Assembly (NCBI GenBank): GCA_964454265.1
Contig: CAYVXD010000004.1
Coordinates: forward strand, 1 to 64,000
Length of the DNA: 64,000 bases
From: JAUWMI01 sp964454265
GTDB lineage: Bacteria; Sumerlaeota; Sumerlaeia; MWCT01; JAUWMI01
Direction of reading: 5' to 3'
The translations under genes were made by a program, and so were the position numbers. The notes under the pieces are model-generated. The model worked only from the letters and a program-made list of their open reading frames with translations, did not search any database and was not told where the DNA came from. Numbering within the stretch: the first letter of the stretch is position 1; each line of letters opens with the position of its first letter. Of the stretch, positions 1 through 8,870 are shown one piece after another.

Positions 1-164
1 CCTGTCAGATTCAGTACAGTCAGCTACTACGTAGGGGCTACGTAGGGGCTCATCCGCCGCGGCGGATGAGCCCCTACAGCTCTCAGCGAGCGTGAAATTG
101 CGGAGTTTGAGAGTTTCGGCGGGAACGCGAAGGCCGCCTATGAGTCCGTCCACCGGAAGCACAT
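1..164. other. Intergenic window edge with palindrome
   Basis: No gene is visible here. The stretch holds a perfect palindrome (42-77) preceded by a partial direct repetition of its outer arm (ACGTAGGGGCT occurs twice between 29 and 50), which looks like a nested or partly duplicated repeat. The rest, up to the stop codon of the next gene at 165, shows no promoter or RNA gene that I can recognise. Confidence 0.5.
42..77. repeat. GTAGGGGC-arm palindrome, copy 1 (36 bp)
   Basis: A perfect inverted repeat of two 18-bp arms with no loop. The outer part of the arm is GTAGGGGC, and the inner part here is TCATCCGCCG. Four other palindromes in this window (2931, 6256, 46091, 52145) share the same outer arm but have different inner arms. 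It lies in intergenic DNA. Family membership is judged by eye. Confidence 0.8.
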
Positions 165-1598
165 TCAGGGAGTGAAGTTAAAATTTAGCGTGATGACCTG
201 ACCCGCGGGAACGTACGAGGTTTTGGTTATCGGTGAATGGCCAGGCGCATTGACCGTAACCGTGTAATTGGCCAGCGTGAGGCGAGTGAACGCGTAGAAT
301 CCAGTGCCATCGGCGGTGAGGGATTTCTGGACAGGCCCGGCAAGGGTCACCAGAGCCCCATCCACTGCTGCGCTACCGTTGCTCACAGTGCCGCAGAGAA
401 TCCCCTCGGTCGGTGCCGAGAGCCATGGTGCGACCGGCACTGCCGCCGGGCTAGAGAAGATCTGATTCTTGACCGCCTGGAAGAAATCGTCTTGCGGCTG
501 GCCATCTTTATTCGTTGTGGCGTAGCTGAAAATAATGCTTCCGTCAATATACGGATTATTTTGAGCAACGGTTAGCTGTGTGATGGAATCATTAATCGAA
601 TGGAGATAGGCGGCCTGGCCGGTGAGACAATGGTGACCATACTTGACGCTAGCGGCAAAATCCATCCAGAGGCGGTAGTCTGCTGCCTGGTTAGCAATAT
701 ATTCGCGCTTATAGTTCATGGGGCAATTCATATCTAGAATCCCTTCTTCCATCCATCCACGCCAATCCTGATAAACCTGCACATAGGGACTTGACAGGGT
801 AAAGTCGCCGGGATACGTGCCCCAGGTAGTTGTTGCTGCCGACACTTTGACGAGAGGCTTAATAGCCTTGATGCGGATGTAGGTCTTACGAACCAGGGCG
901 GTCACCTGGTCTCGCCGAAACTGGCACCAATCGGGATCACTTACCGAGGGAGTGCCGCTACGACCATACAGCGTGTTAAATCGGTTGACACTGATCTGAT
1001 TGTAGCCCCAGTCCGGGTCAGGGTAGCGGATGTAGTCATAGTGAATTCCATCCACGTCGTATTTCTTCACTATTTCCACTGCAACGTTTACCGTATAGTC
1101 AATCACGTCAGGAACACCAGGATCAAGGAACCTGCTCGAGTAGTGGAACGTACTGCCGCTCGAGTTTCGGCACACCCATTCGGGGTGCAGGGAGAGAATG
1201 TGGGCCGGTGGAACCGTCGTAGAGGTAGCAACTCGGTAGGCAACTAGCCAGGCGTGGACTTGGATGTACGGCTTACCACTGGAGGTATCATGAGCTTGGG
1301 CGATAAGGTCAGCCAGGGAATCGTAGTCGGGCGGCGATACTTCGGGAGCTTTCGGCTCAATGTCAGAATCGTGAAACGCCTCGGCGGTTTTTCGATTCTC
1401 GATGAAGATTGCATTATAATTGTAAGCTCGGGCGCGTTGCACAAGGAGGGCCGTCTCGGAGGCATTCATGAACCCGGCGTGAAATGCGTCAACCCACATG
1501 CCTCGGTACTCAGCCTGGGCATATGCAGTATCCGCAACGAATACCACGATGCTCGTGAGCATAAGTCCGAGAACACAGCCCAAATGAATTCTGGTCAT
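165..1598 (-). CDS. Secreted glycoside hydrolase-like 10 (GHL10/DUF187) protein with C-terminal carboxypeptidase-regulatory-like domain
   Basis: A 477-residue protein with a Sec signal peptide at residues 1-28 (basic start, hydrophobic run, cleavage near AYA-Q). Residues about 30-390 resemble the GHL10/DUF187 family of TIM-barrel putative glycosidases: the family-like start EYRGMWVDAFHAGF and the motif DVDGIHYDYIRYP at 181-193, whose Asp residues are in the region expected for the active site. Residues about 400-470 look like a carboxypeptidase-D regulatory-like beta-sandwich (GTVSNGSAAVDGALVTL), often an adhesion or spacer module. It is probably exported and acts on polysaccharide or peptidoglycan glycan, but the substrate is unknown. 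It is the last gene of a minus-strand run, 44 bp after the TPR lipoprotein stop. The family call is fairly safe; the enzymatic role is inferred. Confidence 0.8.
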   Translation of the reverse strand: MTRIHLGCVLGLMLTSIVVFVADTAYAQAEYRGMWVDAFHAGFMNASETALLVQRARAYNYNAIFIENRKTAEAFHDSDIEPKAPEVSPPDYDSLADLIAQAHDTSSGKPYIQVHAWLVAYRVATSTTVPPAHILSLHPEWVCRNSSGSTFHYSSRFLDPGVPDVIDYTVNVAVEIVKKYDVDGIHYDYIRYPDPDWGYNQISVNRFNTLYGRSGTPSVSDPDWCQFRRDQVTALVRKTYIRIKAIKPLVKVSAATTTWGTYPGDFTLSSPYVQVYQDWRGWMEEGILDMNCPMNYKREYIANQAADYRLWMDFAASVKYGHHCLTGQAAYLHSINDSITQLTVAQNNPYIDGSIIFSYATTNKDGQPQDDFFQAVKNQIFSSPAAVPVAPWLSAPTEGILCGTVSNGSAAVDGALVTLAGPVQKSLTADGTGFYAFTRLTLANYTVTVNAPGHSPITKTSYVPAGQVITLNFNFTP

Positions 1599-1642
1599 TC
1601 TCTTAATCCAGCAGAAGAGATAACCCGAAAAGCACAGACCCC

Positions 1643-2740
1643 CTAAGGCGCAGTATCAGGTGATGGCGTGAGAACCGGAAGCGAAGGAGAAGAGGCCTCA
1701 CCGGCGTCCCGCAGACGAATCGCTTCATTTATGCGAAATCGCGCACTGGCTTCCAGCTGGGTCTGCGGATAGGTTGCTTCAATCTTCTGGAACCACTCGA
1801 TCGCTTTATCGTATTCGCGATTCTGTTGGTAAATCCCTCCGATTTCAAACAAGGCTTCAGGAACTCTTGAGGAATGCGGGAAATCATTAATGATACGATT
1901 GAGTTCCGCGAGTGCCTTATCGCGTTCTCCGCGCAACAAGTAAGCTCGCCCCAGTTGATAAATCAGGTTCACCTTTGCTTCGGTCTCCAGGGTTTCATCA
2001 ATCGCGGCTTTGAACTCTTTGATGCTCTGTTCATACAGCTCCTCTGCCTTACTATCCTCGCCTTTCTTCTCCGTGAAAAAGGCAATACCATAGAGGAGCA
2101 CTGGCCTGAGATTTGTATCGGGATGCCTATCCAAAAACTGTTCATACACGGAAATGGCATCGTCATACTGCTCATTTTTGGCATAGGTGGCAGTGAGTCT
2201 CTCCATGGCTGCGCTCAGGGCATCTTGATTGGTCTCATGCTCGAGGATGTACCGGTAGATGTCGCGAGCCTTATCAAGCAGATCGCGAGATTCATATAAC
2301 CCGGCAAGCCTTAGCTGCAGCGACTGATAGAAAGGCGAATCTTCTGGTATTTTGCTCATTGCGTTCAGCACAACGGTAGTGGCAGCGTCGTGCCTTCCTT
2401 CAATGAGGTACGTCGTCAGGGTGTTCTCTAGTGCTTCCTGAGCTTTGGGATTGCTCAATCCGAGCTTTTCAATCACGATGTTAAGATGGTTCCGGCATTG
2501 CTCCAGGTCGCGACTCCAATAATAGCAGTCCGCCAGCAGCAAGTGCGCATCCAACGCCGCTGGATCGTCAGGATAATCTCGAATAACCTCCTTGGCCTTG
2601 ATGATCGCGTCAAGTGGTTCTTGTTTCTCCAGCGCTAATTGGGCCTCGTACAGTTTGTCTTCAGGACTCTTCTTCGCGCAGGAAATGAAGAAGGCGGCTA
2701 GGATGCTCACCACCAAAAGCAGGGCTGCGTATCGGTTCAT
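1643..2740 (-). CDS. TPR-repeat lipoprotein (BamD/YbgF-like)
   Basis: A 365-residue protein. The N-terminus is a lipoprotein signal (hydrophobic 5-18, then FISC with Cys21 as the probable lipidation site). From about residue 27 to 340 it is a chain of helical tetratricopeptide-like units, for example YYWSRDLEQCRNHL, AISVYEQFLDRHPDTN and YDKAIEWFQKIEATYPQTQ. It ends in a Pro/Ser-rich tail. This architecture matches periplasmic scaffold lipoproteins such as BamD (outer membrane assembly) and YbgF/CpoB, but the protein is longer than BamD and no assembly partner lies nearby, so no exact role is assigned. An AAGGAG ribosome binding site about 10 bases before the ATG supports the start. Confidence 0.8.
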   Translation of the reverse strand: MNRYAALLLVVSILAAFFISCAKKSPEDKLYEAQLALEKQEPLDAIIKAKEVIRDYPDDPAALDAHLLLADCYYWSRDLEQCRNHLNIVIEKLGLSNPKAQEALENTLTTYLIEGRHDAATTVVLNAMSKIPEDSPFYQSLQLRLAGLYESRDLLDKARDIYRYILEHETNQDALSAAMERLTATYAKNEQYDDAISVYEQFLDRHPDTNLRPVLLYGIAFFTEKKGEDSKAEELYEQSIKEFKAAIDETLETEAKVNLIYQLGRAYLLRGERDKALAELNRIINDFPHSSRVPEALFEIGGIYQQNREYDKAIEWFQKIEATYPQTQLEASARFRINEAIRLRDAGEASSPSLPVLTPSPDTAP

Positions 2741-3111
2741 TGAAGTCCATCTCCTTTACTTGAGTTGATAATGCGAGTTAAACACTGGCTTTACTACTTA
2801 TTTATTGCAAATATGTCAAAGCAAATATTGCCGTTTCACCTTACCGCTTCCTTTTAGGTGTGCATATGGATTTAGGGTATAGGCACTTGGCAAGAATCTG
2901 GTATATATGTATTCGTAGCAGTCCGTTAAAGTAGGGGCACGCCGTGGCGTGCCCTTACAATGTCCATCAAAATAATCCCATGCATTGCATTCAAAAGCAA
3001 TTAGCCGCAGACGAACGCGGATACAACAGCAGGGCATATTTTTCAGAGGAAATGGGTATCACATATCGTATTGCGTTTCGGAAAAAACATCACCCGGAAT
3101 GCTTGATGGAT
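2741..3111. other. Intergenic region with a 28-bp palindrome
   Basis: No convincing gene. It contains the promoter side of the TPR lipoprotein gene (near 2741-2830, AT-rich) and a GTAGGGGC-arm palindrome at 2931-2958. A short open frame on the plus strand over 2944-3132 has no ribosome binding site and no family features. Confidence 0.5.
2931..2958. repeat. GTAGGGGC-arm palindrome, copy 2 (28 bp)
   Basis: Inverted repeat with outer arms GTAGGGGC / GCCCTTAC and inner arms ACGCC / GGCGT. Each half is 14 bp with one mismatch in the outer arm, apart from the centre. It has the same length as copies 3, 4 and 5, while its core sequence is unique among them. Confidence 0.75.
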
Positions 3112-4539
3112 CTACTCCGATCTTCCTGGTGACTTCAGTGTTGTAGTGAGCAGAGCGGTCCCTTCTATAAAGAGGCTTTTCAACTCGTAGAGGCTCTTCA
3201 CGCCAAGCAGTCGCCGGATGATAAACCCTGGACGTAAGTGAAATGTGCGAATGGCTTTGTTACGCAGTTGCCAGAGCTTCTCCCGGGATAATTGTGGAGT
3301 CTCGTAAACAGGAAAGGAAATGGAATTATCGAGTGTTGTCACATCCGAAGTGACCAGCCCATCCTGTAAGGCCTTTTGGCGGAATTGTGTGCCCATGCGG
3401 GGCATGGCGACGTTGAAGGAGGCAAATTCGGGCTTCAGCTGAAGCGCAAGCCTGATGGTGGCGTTTATATTCTCCTCTGTGTCGCCAGGTAAACCAAGGA
3501 TAAAATGGGCCAGAATGCGAATGCCCACCTTCTTGCACATTGCCACCGTGTGCTTGACCTGCTCGCGGGTAAAGGGCTTCGAGTATTGGCCTAATAGCTT
3601 CTCGTCCGCAGTTTCAATGCCGAGTTGAATGGTATGACATCCGGCGAGCTTCATCAGGGTCAATAATTCCTCGTCCAGGACATTAACGCGCGACAGGCAA
3701 ACCCAGGTAAACCGCAGTCGCTCGTCAAGCATTCGATTCAGGAAACGCCGCGTGCGTTCCTTGTTTGCGCCGAACGTAAGGTCTTTGAACCAGAGCTCTT
3801 TAATTCCAAGCGATTTAAGATAATACATTTCTTCTATCACATTATCAATGTTGCGGAACTTAAACCCCAGCTCGCCGCCGATGCAGTAGTCGCAACGGAA
3901 CGGACATCCGTAGTCGGTCAGAATACCTGCATAAGGAATCCGGCGGCCGTGCGGAATGCGATAGCGTTCGTACGGAAACAGATCGTAGCGCGGTGGTGGC
4001 AGTGAAAATTCTCCGCGCGGAAACGCCCGGGTTCCCGGCACAATGGCGCCGGAGGGCGCCCGATAGCTGAGCGACGCAAACGGCCGCTCCTCGCCGTTAA
4101 GAAAATCAACCACCTCAGAAGACGTGAAGTCGAGTATCACTGCGCGCAAATACGGATGTTCCTCCAGAAACTTCTTATCCTCGGCGAAAAGGATATCACC
4201 ATTGCCAATAAACGTGTAGCGATTTGGATGCGTCTGGCTGAGCTGACGCAGGAGGGCAAAATCCTCCACCCAGGAGACCGCACCCGTCAGAAACACAATG
4301 ATTTCGCATCCTGAAGCCTCAATCTGCTTCAGTGTTTCCTGTGGTGTGAGGCGATCGGCAATCGCATCAATAACGCAAAGATCAAAGTGCGGATTTAGAA
4401 TGCCGCTGAGTACAATGAGATCATAAGGTCCCCAGTAGTAGTGCGCCTTTGAGGTGTGACTGCAATAGTAGTCGCGCATATAAATGTTTTTACCCGGCGG
4501 GTTCAGCAACAGAATTTTTGGCCGTGCGTTCGACATCAT
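3112..4539 (-). CDS. B12-binding-domain radical SAM protein
   Basis: A 475-residue protein with the usual class-B radical SAM layout. The N-terminal region of about 150 residues resembles a cobalamin-binding Rossmann fold (KILLLNPPGKNIY, then strand-helix units). A radical SAM core follows with the iron-sulphur motif Cys212-x3-Cys216-x2-Cys219 (GCPFRCDYC), and then a C-terminal domain. It presumably cleaves S-adenosylmethionine to start a radical methylation or other modification. The substrate cannot be read from the sequence. It begins 54 bp after the stop of a second gene of the same family, so the pair is likely co-transcribed, and sugar-transfer and flavoprotein genes lie upstream. Such proteins often modify lipids, hopanoids or glycans, but that is inference. 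Confidence 0.85.
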   Translation of the reverse strand: MMSNARPKILLLNPPGKNIYMRDYYCSHTSKAHYYWGPYDLIVLSGILNPHFDLCVIDAIADRLTPQETLKQIEASGCEIIVFLTGAVSWVEDFALLRQLSQTHPNRYTFIGNGDILFAEDKKFLEEHPYLRAVILDFTSSEVVDFLNGEERPFASLSYRAPSGAIVPGTRAFPRGEFSLPPPRYDLFPYERYRIPHGRRIPYAGILTDYGCPFRCDYCIGGELGFKFRNIDNVIEEMYYLKSLGIKELWFKDLTFGANKERTRRFLNRMLDERLRFTWVCLSRVNVLDEELLTLMKLAGCHTIQLGIETADEKLLGQYSKPFTREQVKHTVAMCKKVGIRILAHFILGLPGDTEENINATIRLALQLKPEFASFNVAMPRMGTQFRQKALQDGLVTSDVTTLDNSISFPVYETPQLSREKLWQLRNKAIRTFHLRPGFIIRRLLGVKSLYELKSLFIEGTALLTTTLKSPGRSE

Positions 4540-4593
4540 TTGCAGTATGTTTCCATTGAAATACGCATCGCACCTTGGCCGTAAGGCACAAGG

Positions 4594-6015
4594 CTATTGA
4601 TTCTGGATGAGGTCTTTCAATTGAATCAGACCATATTTCAGGTAGTTATACAGCACTCTTGGCGATCGGGCCCGCAGGATTGTCTTCCATATCACCTTTG
4701 GCCTGAGATAGAATCGGCGCATTGCAATGCGTCGCCACCTGCGCAGCTCCTCGAGGCTCATCGTGAAGGTTGGCATGGCCGGCTGCGAATATGCAGCCGT
4801 TGGGGTCTCGCCTGATCGGAGCAAGCCTTCCTTTACGGCCATCTCGTATAGTTCAGTCCCTGGGAATGGATACACATAGAATATTTCGAGAAAATCCGGG
4901 TCGAGCTGCTTTGCGAATGTGATGTCCTCCTGAAGTGTGTCTGGAGTATCCCAGGGTAGGCCGAATAGCAAATAGATGCTCGACAGAATGCCTGCTTCGC
5001 GCGTCAGTTGCATTGCGCGGTACGCGTCTTCCAGTGTGGCGCGCTTGTTCATCTTTTCCAGAATCTCGCGGTTGCCCGTTTCCACACCATAAGCGATCAA
5101 CCAGCAGTGAGCCTTGTTCATCCACGCCAGCATTTCCTCGTCAATGGTATCCACCCGGCTGTTACAGACCCATTCGATATCGAGCCCTCTATTCAGAATC
5201 TCCTGACAGAGCTCAATAACCCAGGCTTTGTCGGTCGTAAAGAGGTCCGAGCGAAAGAGAAAGTTACGAATGTGGTAACGCTCAAGGCATTCCTCCATCT
5301 CGGCGATGATGTTTCCTACCGAACGAACGCGATTTTTCCGTCCTGCAACCTGCGTGGCCAGGCAGAAAATGCAATCAAAAGGACACCCGCGATTTGTGAC
5401 AATTGTGGTTTGCGGTTCACCCGTGTCAGGGCGAACATACAGTTCGTTCCGCACCAGATGACGCGCCGGAAATGGTAAGGTATCCAGGTCGTCAATAAAG
5501 GGTCGCAGCGGGTTCCGTATGATCTCTCCCCTGCTATTGCGGTACGTAAGCCCCAGGATTTCCTCCCTGGGTTTTCCTCCGCCGAGTTCCCGGCACGTTT
5601 CTTCGTATTCGCCGCGAAGTACTATGTCGAGCACAGGATGCTGGTCAAGCGTGGAAACGTCGAGCGCATTAAAGTGCGCGCCCTTGGCAATAGTCACAAT
5701 GTTCGCGTTAACCTGTTTGGCGACTTTGGCGGCGCGAAGGTCCTGCTCTAGCGAGGGCGTTGTAATGCTCAGCACAAGAAAATCTGGCGCATAAGACTTG
5801 AGCTCAGCCTCCAGCTCACTCCAACCCAACCGCTCGCCCGGATAATCCACAATCCGACACTCGCATCCTGCGTGTTCGAATTCTGCGGCTGCATACATGA
5901 GGTCAATGGGAGGACGAAGAGAAACGGTCTTGAGATCTTCGATTGGGGTCTGGCAGCGATCCTCGCGGATGTACAATCCCGTGGGTGGGACTATTAGCAG
6001 CACCTTAGGTGTCAT
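4594..6015 (-). CDS. B12-binding-domain radical SAM protein (second of pair)
   Basis: A 473-residue protein, distantly similar to its downstream neighbour. The N-terminus (KVLLIVPPTGLY) and the segment CRIVDYPGERLGW fit a B12-binding-like Rossmann domain. The radical SAM motif is Cys211-x3-Cys215-x2-Cys218 (GCPFDCIFC). It continues with typical core elements such as EWVCNSRVD and YGVETGNREILEKMNK. The family includes methyltransferases and ring-forming enzymes, and no substrate can be assigned. The two tandem genes are not recent duplicates: they agree mainly in the motifs. A 377-bp gap with a palindrome separates this gene from the flavoprotein gene upstream. Confidence 0.85.
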   Translation of the reverse strand: MTPKVLLIVPPTGLYIREDRCQTPIEDLKTVSLRPPIDLMYAAAEFEHAGCECRIVDYPGERLGWSELEAELKSYAPDFLVLSITTPSLEQDLRAAKVAKQVNANIVTIAKGAHFNALDVSTLDQHPVLDIVLRGEYEETCRELGGGKPREEILGLTYRNSRGEIIRNPLRPFIDDLDTLPFPARHLVRNELYVRPDTGEPQTTIVTNRGCPFDCIFCLATQVAGRKNRVRSVGNIIAEMEECLERYHIRNFLFRSDLFTTDKAWVIELCQEILNRGLDIEWVCNSRVDTIDEEMLAWMNKAHCWLIAYGVETGNREILEKMNKRATLEDAYRAMQLTREAGILSSIYLLFGLPWDTPDTLQEDITFAKQLDPDFLEIFYVYPFPGTELYEMAVKEGLLRSGETPTAAYSQPAMPTFTMSLEELRRWRRIAMRRFYLRPKVIWKTILRARSPRVLYNYLKYGLIQLKDLIQNQ

Positions 6016-6392
6016 CGGTGTACTTTAAAAGTTCTCTAAAATCATACGTTTCATTCCAGACATATTATAGGAGCGTATTGAACCATTGGGGTACAGTCAA
6101 GCGTTTATTCAGCAAGAAGCGTTGCGTAATGGCTGCTTCTTGCTCGTGAGCAGTCGGAGCAAAAACAGGAGTATGTTTCGTCTCATAGAATTATGATTCT
6201 TGGGATTCCATAGTGGGTTTGTCTTAAGCATCTATTGGGGATCAGTTCATCAATTGTAGGGGCGTTTAATTAAACGCCTCTACTCATGGCGCAAACGTTA
6301 TAAGCATTCTGGAAAAAGCCTTAAAAGGCCAAAAATTTTGCTCCCAAATAGTCCGCTACAGATTCCGAAGAACCAGAATTATTCCGGGTTTA
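6016..6392. other. Intergenic region with palindrome, probable promoter area for the radical SAM pair
   Basis: No gene is seen. It is AT-rich near 6016-6080, directly upstream of the radical SAM gene that starts at 6015, so promoter elements for that pair could lie here, but none is clear enough to call. A 28-bp palindrome sits at 6256-6283. Confidence 0.45.
6256..6283. repeat. GTAGGGGC-arm palindrome, copy 3 (28 bp)
   Basis: Inverted repeat with outer arms GTAGGGGC / GCCTCTAC and an AT-rich core GTTTAATTAAAC. One mismatch in the outer arm, otherwise symmetrical across all 28 bp. Confidence 0.8.
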
Positions 6393-7811
6393 TCAATCAA
6401 TGATCCTGAGGCGTTTGAATTGACCGACGTCCTGATACCACGCTGCAGTGGGATTTGGCTTCGTATGCAGATAATCTGCTGCCTGTAGGCCCATGTAAAT
6501 TGAATGATCCATATTATTATGATGAAAGAGGCCCTGGCGACCGATCGTCATGAGGCCGGGGAATTGCTGTAAGAACTGCCAGAGACGTCCCAGGCGAGTG
6601 CTGTATTCAAGGTCGTAGAGCGGATATGCGTGCTGAATAGAGAAGACAGAAGTTGCGATAACGTCCTCGATTCGATATAGGCCGGTTTGAGCAATTTGGC
6701 CAGATACCTTCGTGGCCAGCTCATCCGAAGGCATGCTCCAGATCTTGTCTCCCTCGTAGCAGGTCACCTCAGCACAAAGCAGGGCCTTGTCCGCCGGCCC
6801 CAGCGAGGGATCGAAATTCTTTGTTTCATACGCCCGGTTGACCAGCATGTCTGGCTCCGGAAAGTAGAGCCAGCTATTAGGGCTGATCTGTGGCTTTCCA
6901 ACCACAATGAAGACCAGTCGCATGGCAATATATTTAAAATCACGGAGCATACCCCTGATACTCTCATCAGAATGATGCTGTAGAAGCATTCCGGCAAGCT
7001 CGGTAACCGGGATGGAGGAGATGCAGAACTTCCCTTCCGCGTGTAGTTCCTGACCGTTACTCGTGTATGTCACGCGGCAGCCGTTTGCTCGATCATTATC
7101 AACGTGTATGACAGTTGCGGACGTCCGGATTTGCCCCCCGTTGGCACGCACAAGTTCTGCCAGCCGCTCAGGCAGCTTTGCAATCCCTCCTTTTACGTAG
7201 ATGAACGTCTTGAGCGTTGTGGAAGAGTTATCGCGCTTGCCTGATACAATTTCTTTAGCGAGTGTTAGCAGTCCACCAGCCGAGACTCTCACGCTAACGA
7301 TATCAGCCGAGAGTTGGCGCGGGTCAATCCCCCAGACTTTCTTCGTATAGGGCAGAATCATTGCTCGATAAAGGCTTGGCCCAAATGCCTTTCGCATAGC
7401 TGCATCGTAATTATGGTAATGAGATTTCTTCCCGCCTCCGCGTACCCGTTCGAATAAATAGCTCAGCATGAAACGGCTCAGCGCGATTGGCCCAAGATGG
7501 CGCAGCAGCTCTAATGGCGAAATGGGGTACGCCAGGTATCGTCCGCGAAAGTACATCTGACTCTTTCGCACGACGGTCAGGAGATGATCGCCGAGGAGCT
7601 CGTGGAGAAAGTCGCGAATCTCGGGCAGTTCGGTATGAATGCGATGCGGGCCCAGGTCGGTCACAATGCCCTGGATCTGAAGACTTCGAGCAAGGCCGCC
7701 AACTTCGCGTTCTTTCTCCAGCACCAGCACGTCGTACTCCCCGAGCCTCGTGAGACGATAGGCTGCTGCGAGTCCTGCCAGGCCAGCACCAAGGATAATA
7801 ACGCGCTTCAC
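6393..7811 (-). CDS. FAD-dependent oxidoreductase, protoporphyrinogen-oxidase/UDP-galactopyranose-mutase-like
   Basis: A 472-residue flavoprotein. The N-terminus has the dinucleotide-binding GxGxxG (IILGAGLAGLAAAYRL, residues 5-20), followed by the acidic residue and EVGGLARS that bind FAD ribose and phosphate in the amine-oxidase/UDP-galactopyranose mutase superfamily. The C-terminus has the FAD-closing segment around IGRQGLFHHNNMDHS. The gene lies 32 bp after a glycosyltransferase stop codon and in the same direction, so a role in sugar or polyprenyl-lipid modification is more likely than haem synthesis. No other haem gene is near. A second protein with the same NMDHS motif is encoded at 53574-54935. 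The superfamily is certain; the reaction is not known. Confidence 0.8.
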   Translation of the reverse strand: MKRVIILGAGLAGLAAAYRLTRLGEYDVLVLEKEREVGGLARSLQIQGIVTDLGPHRIHTELPEIRDFLHELLGDHLLTVVRKSQMYFRGRYLAYPISPLELLRHLGPIALSRFMLSYLFERVRGGGKKSHYHNYDAAMRKAFGPSLYRAMILPYTKKVWGIDPRQLSADIVSVRVSAGGLLTLAKEIVSGKRDNSSTTLKTFIYVKGGIAKLPERLAELVRANGGQIRTSATVIHVDNDRANGCRVTYTSNGQELHAEGKFCISSIPVTELAGMLLQHHSDESIRGMLRDFKYIAMRLVFIVVGKPQISPNSWLYFPEPDMLVNRAYETKNFDPSLGPADKALLCAEVTCYEGDKIWSMPSDELATKVSGQIAQTGLYRIEDVIATSVFSIQHAYPLYDLEYSTRLGRLWQFLQQFPGLMTIGRQGLFHHNNMDHSIYMGLQAADYLHTKPNPTAAWYQDVGQFKRLRIID

Positions 7812-7843
7812 GATCTCAATTCCACCTGTGGGTTAATGGCGAG

Positions 7844-8524
7844 TTAGCGAAAAAAGCGGTATTTGAGCAGCACATATACGGCGATAAGGAAATCGCGCCA
7901 GCCGATCTTCTTGCCTTCCTCTACGGTTCGGGCCGTAAACGTGACCGGCACCTCAATAATTCGTTCGCCCTGGCGCATAACTTTTGCGGTTACCTCAGGA
8001 CAGAATTCAAATCGGCGACACGTGAGGTGAAGCTCCTGAGCCACCTCACGGCGGAAGGCTTTATATGCCGTGGCTTCGTCGGTGATTTTCTGGCCGTAGA
8101 GAATAGTGACGAGGAAGGCCAGGATTTTGTTTGCCACGTAGTTTGCCAGACGCATGCATTTGACTTCGCCAAGAAACCGCGATCCGTAGGCCACCCGCGT
8201 TCGGCCGTCCACAATTGGCTGAATCACCGCAGGAATCTCTTCGGGATTATACTCCAGATCTGCGTCCTGGATGATGACAATATCGCCGGTCGCGTGTTTG
8301 AGACCTGTGCGGATTGACGCACCCTTTCCCCGGTTTTCTGTATGGGTGACTACGCGCGTATCGGGCTTCAATGCTTCCTTTTTCAGAATCTCGGCCGTGC
8401 CGTCAGTGGAACAATCGTCTACTAAAATGAGCTCCTTCTCGATGGGTAAGGCGCGAACCCGCTCAAGAACCGCTTCAATCAGATCTACTTCGTTATAGAT
8501 AGGAATAATGAACGAAAGTTTCAT
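7844..8524 (-). CDS. Glycosyltransferase family 2, DPM1-like
   Basis: A 226-residue GT-A-fold transferase of the dolichyl/polyprenyl-phosphate mannosyltransferase type. It shows the GT2 start LSFIIPIYNEVDLIEAVL, the nucleotide-binding VDDCSTDGT, and the metal-binding DADLEY. It then has the DPM1-family segment KITDEATAYKAFRREV and a cytoplasmic end EEGKKIGWRDF. The usual product of such enzymes is a polyprenyl-phosphate sugar used as donor outside the membrane. It has no added membrane segments, unlike ArnC or GtrB. It is the first gene of a likely unit with the flavoprotein downstream. Sugar specificity is unknown. Confidence 0.85.
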   Translation of the reverse strand: MKLSFIIPIYNEVDLIEAVLERVRALPIEKELILVDDCSTDGTAEILKKEALKPDTRVVTHTENRGKGASIRTGLKHATGDIVIIQDADLEYNPEEIPAVIQPIVDGRTRVAYGSRFLGEVKCMRLANYVANKILAFLVTILYGQKITDEATAYKAFRREVAQELHLTCRRFEFCPEVTAKVMRQGERIIEVPVTFTARTVEEGKKIGWRDFLIAVYVLLKYRFFR

Positions 8525-8870
8525 CGCGGGGAGTCTGTGGCCTTTACGTAAGTCTCAGGGTTGATCGGGTTGTTCCTCTTGTCTTTTAAATTGCAAACAA
8601 TGACAGGCACGACATGATGCCGGCTGGCAGCGCCGTAATACCGTTTCTGGTTATGCAATATGAACGCAATGCAATGGAAAAGCCTCAGGCGTGCCTTCGT
8701 AAGATTCAAGCAACCGGCTTTTTGAATTTCAACTGATAGTGGAGGGGCTGAGATTTGTCAATGGCTTTTGTCGTACGGTAAGGGCTAGTTTTATCATTGA
8801 GAATTTTCTTGGTAGGGAATGAAAAATCACGGGCAAGTTGAAAATGCGCCTGTGGCGTGATGCCCGTGCC

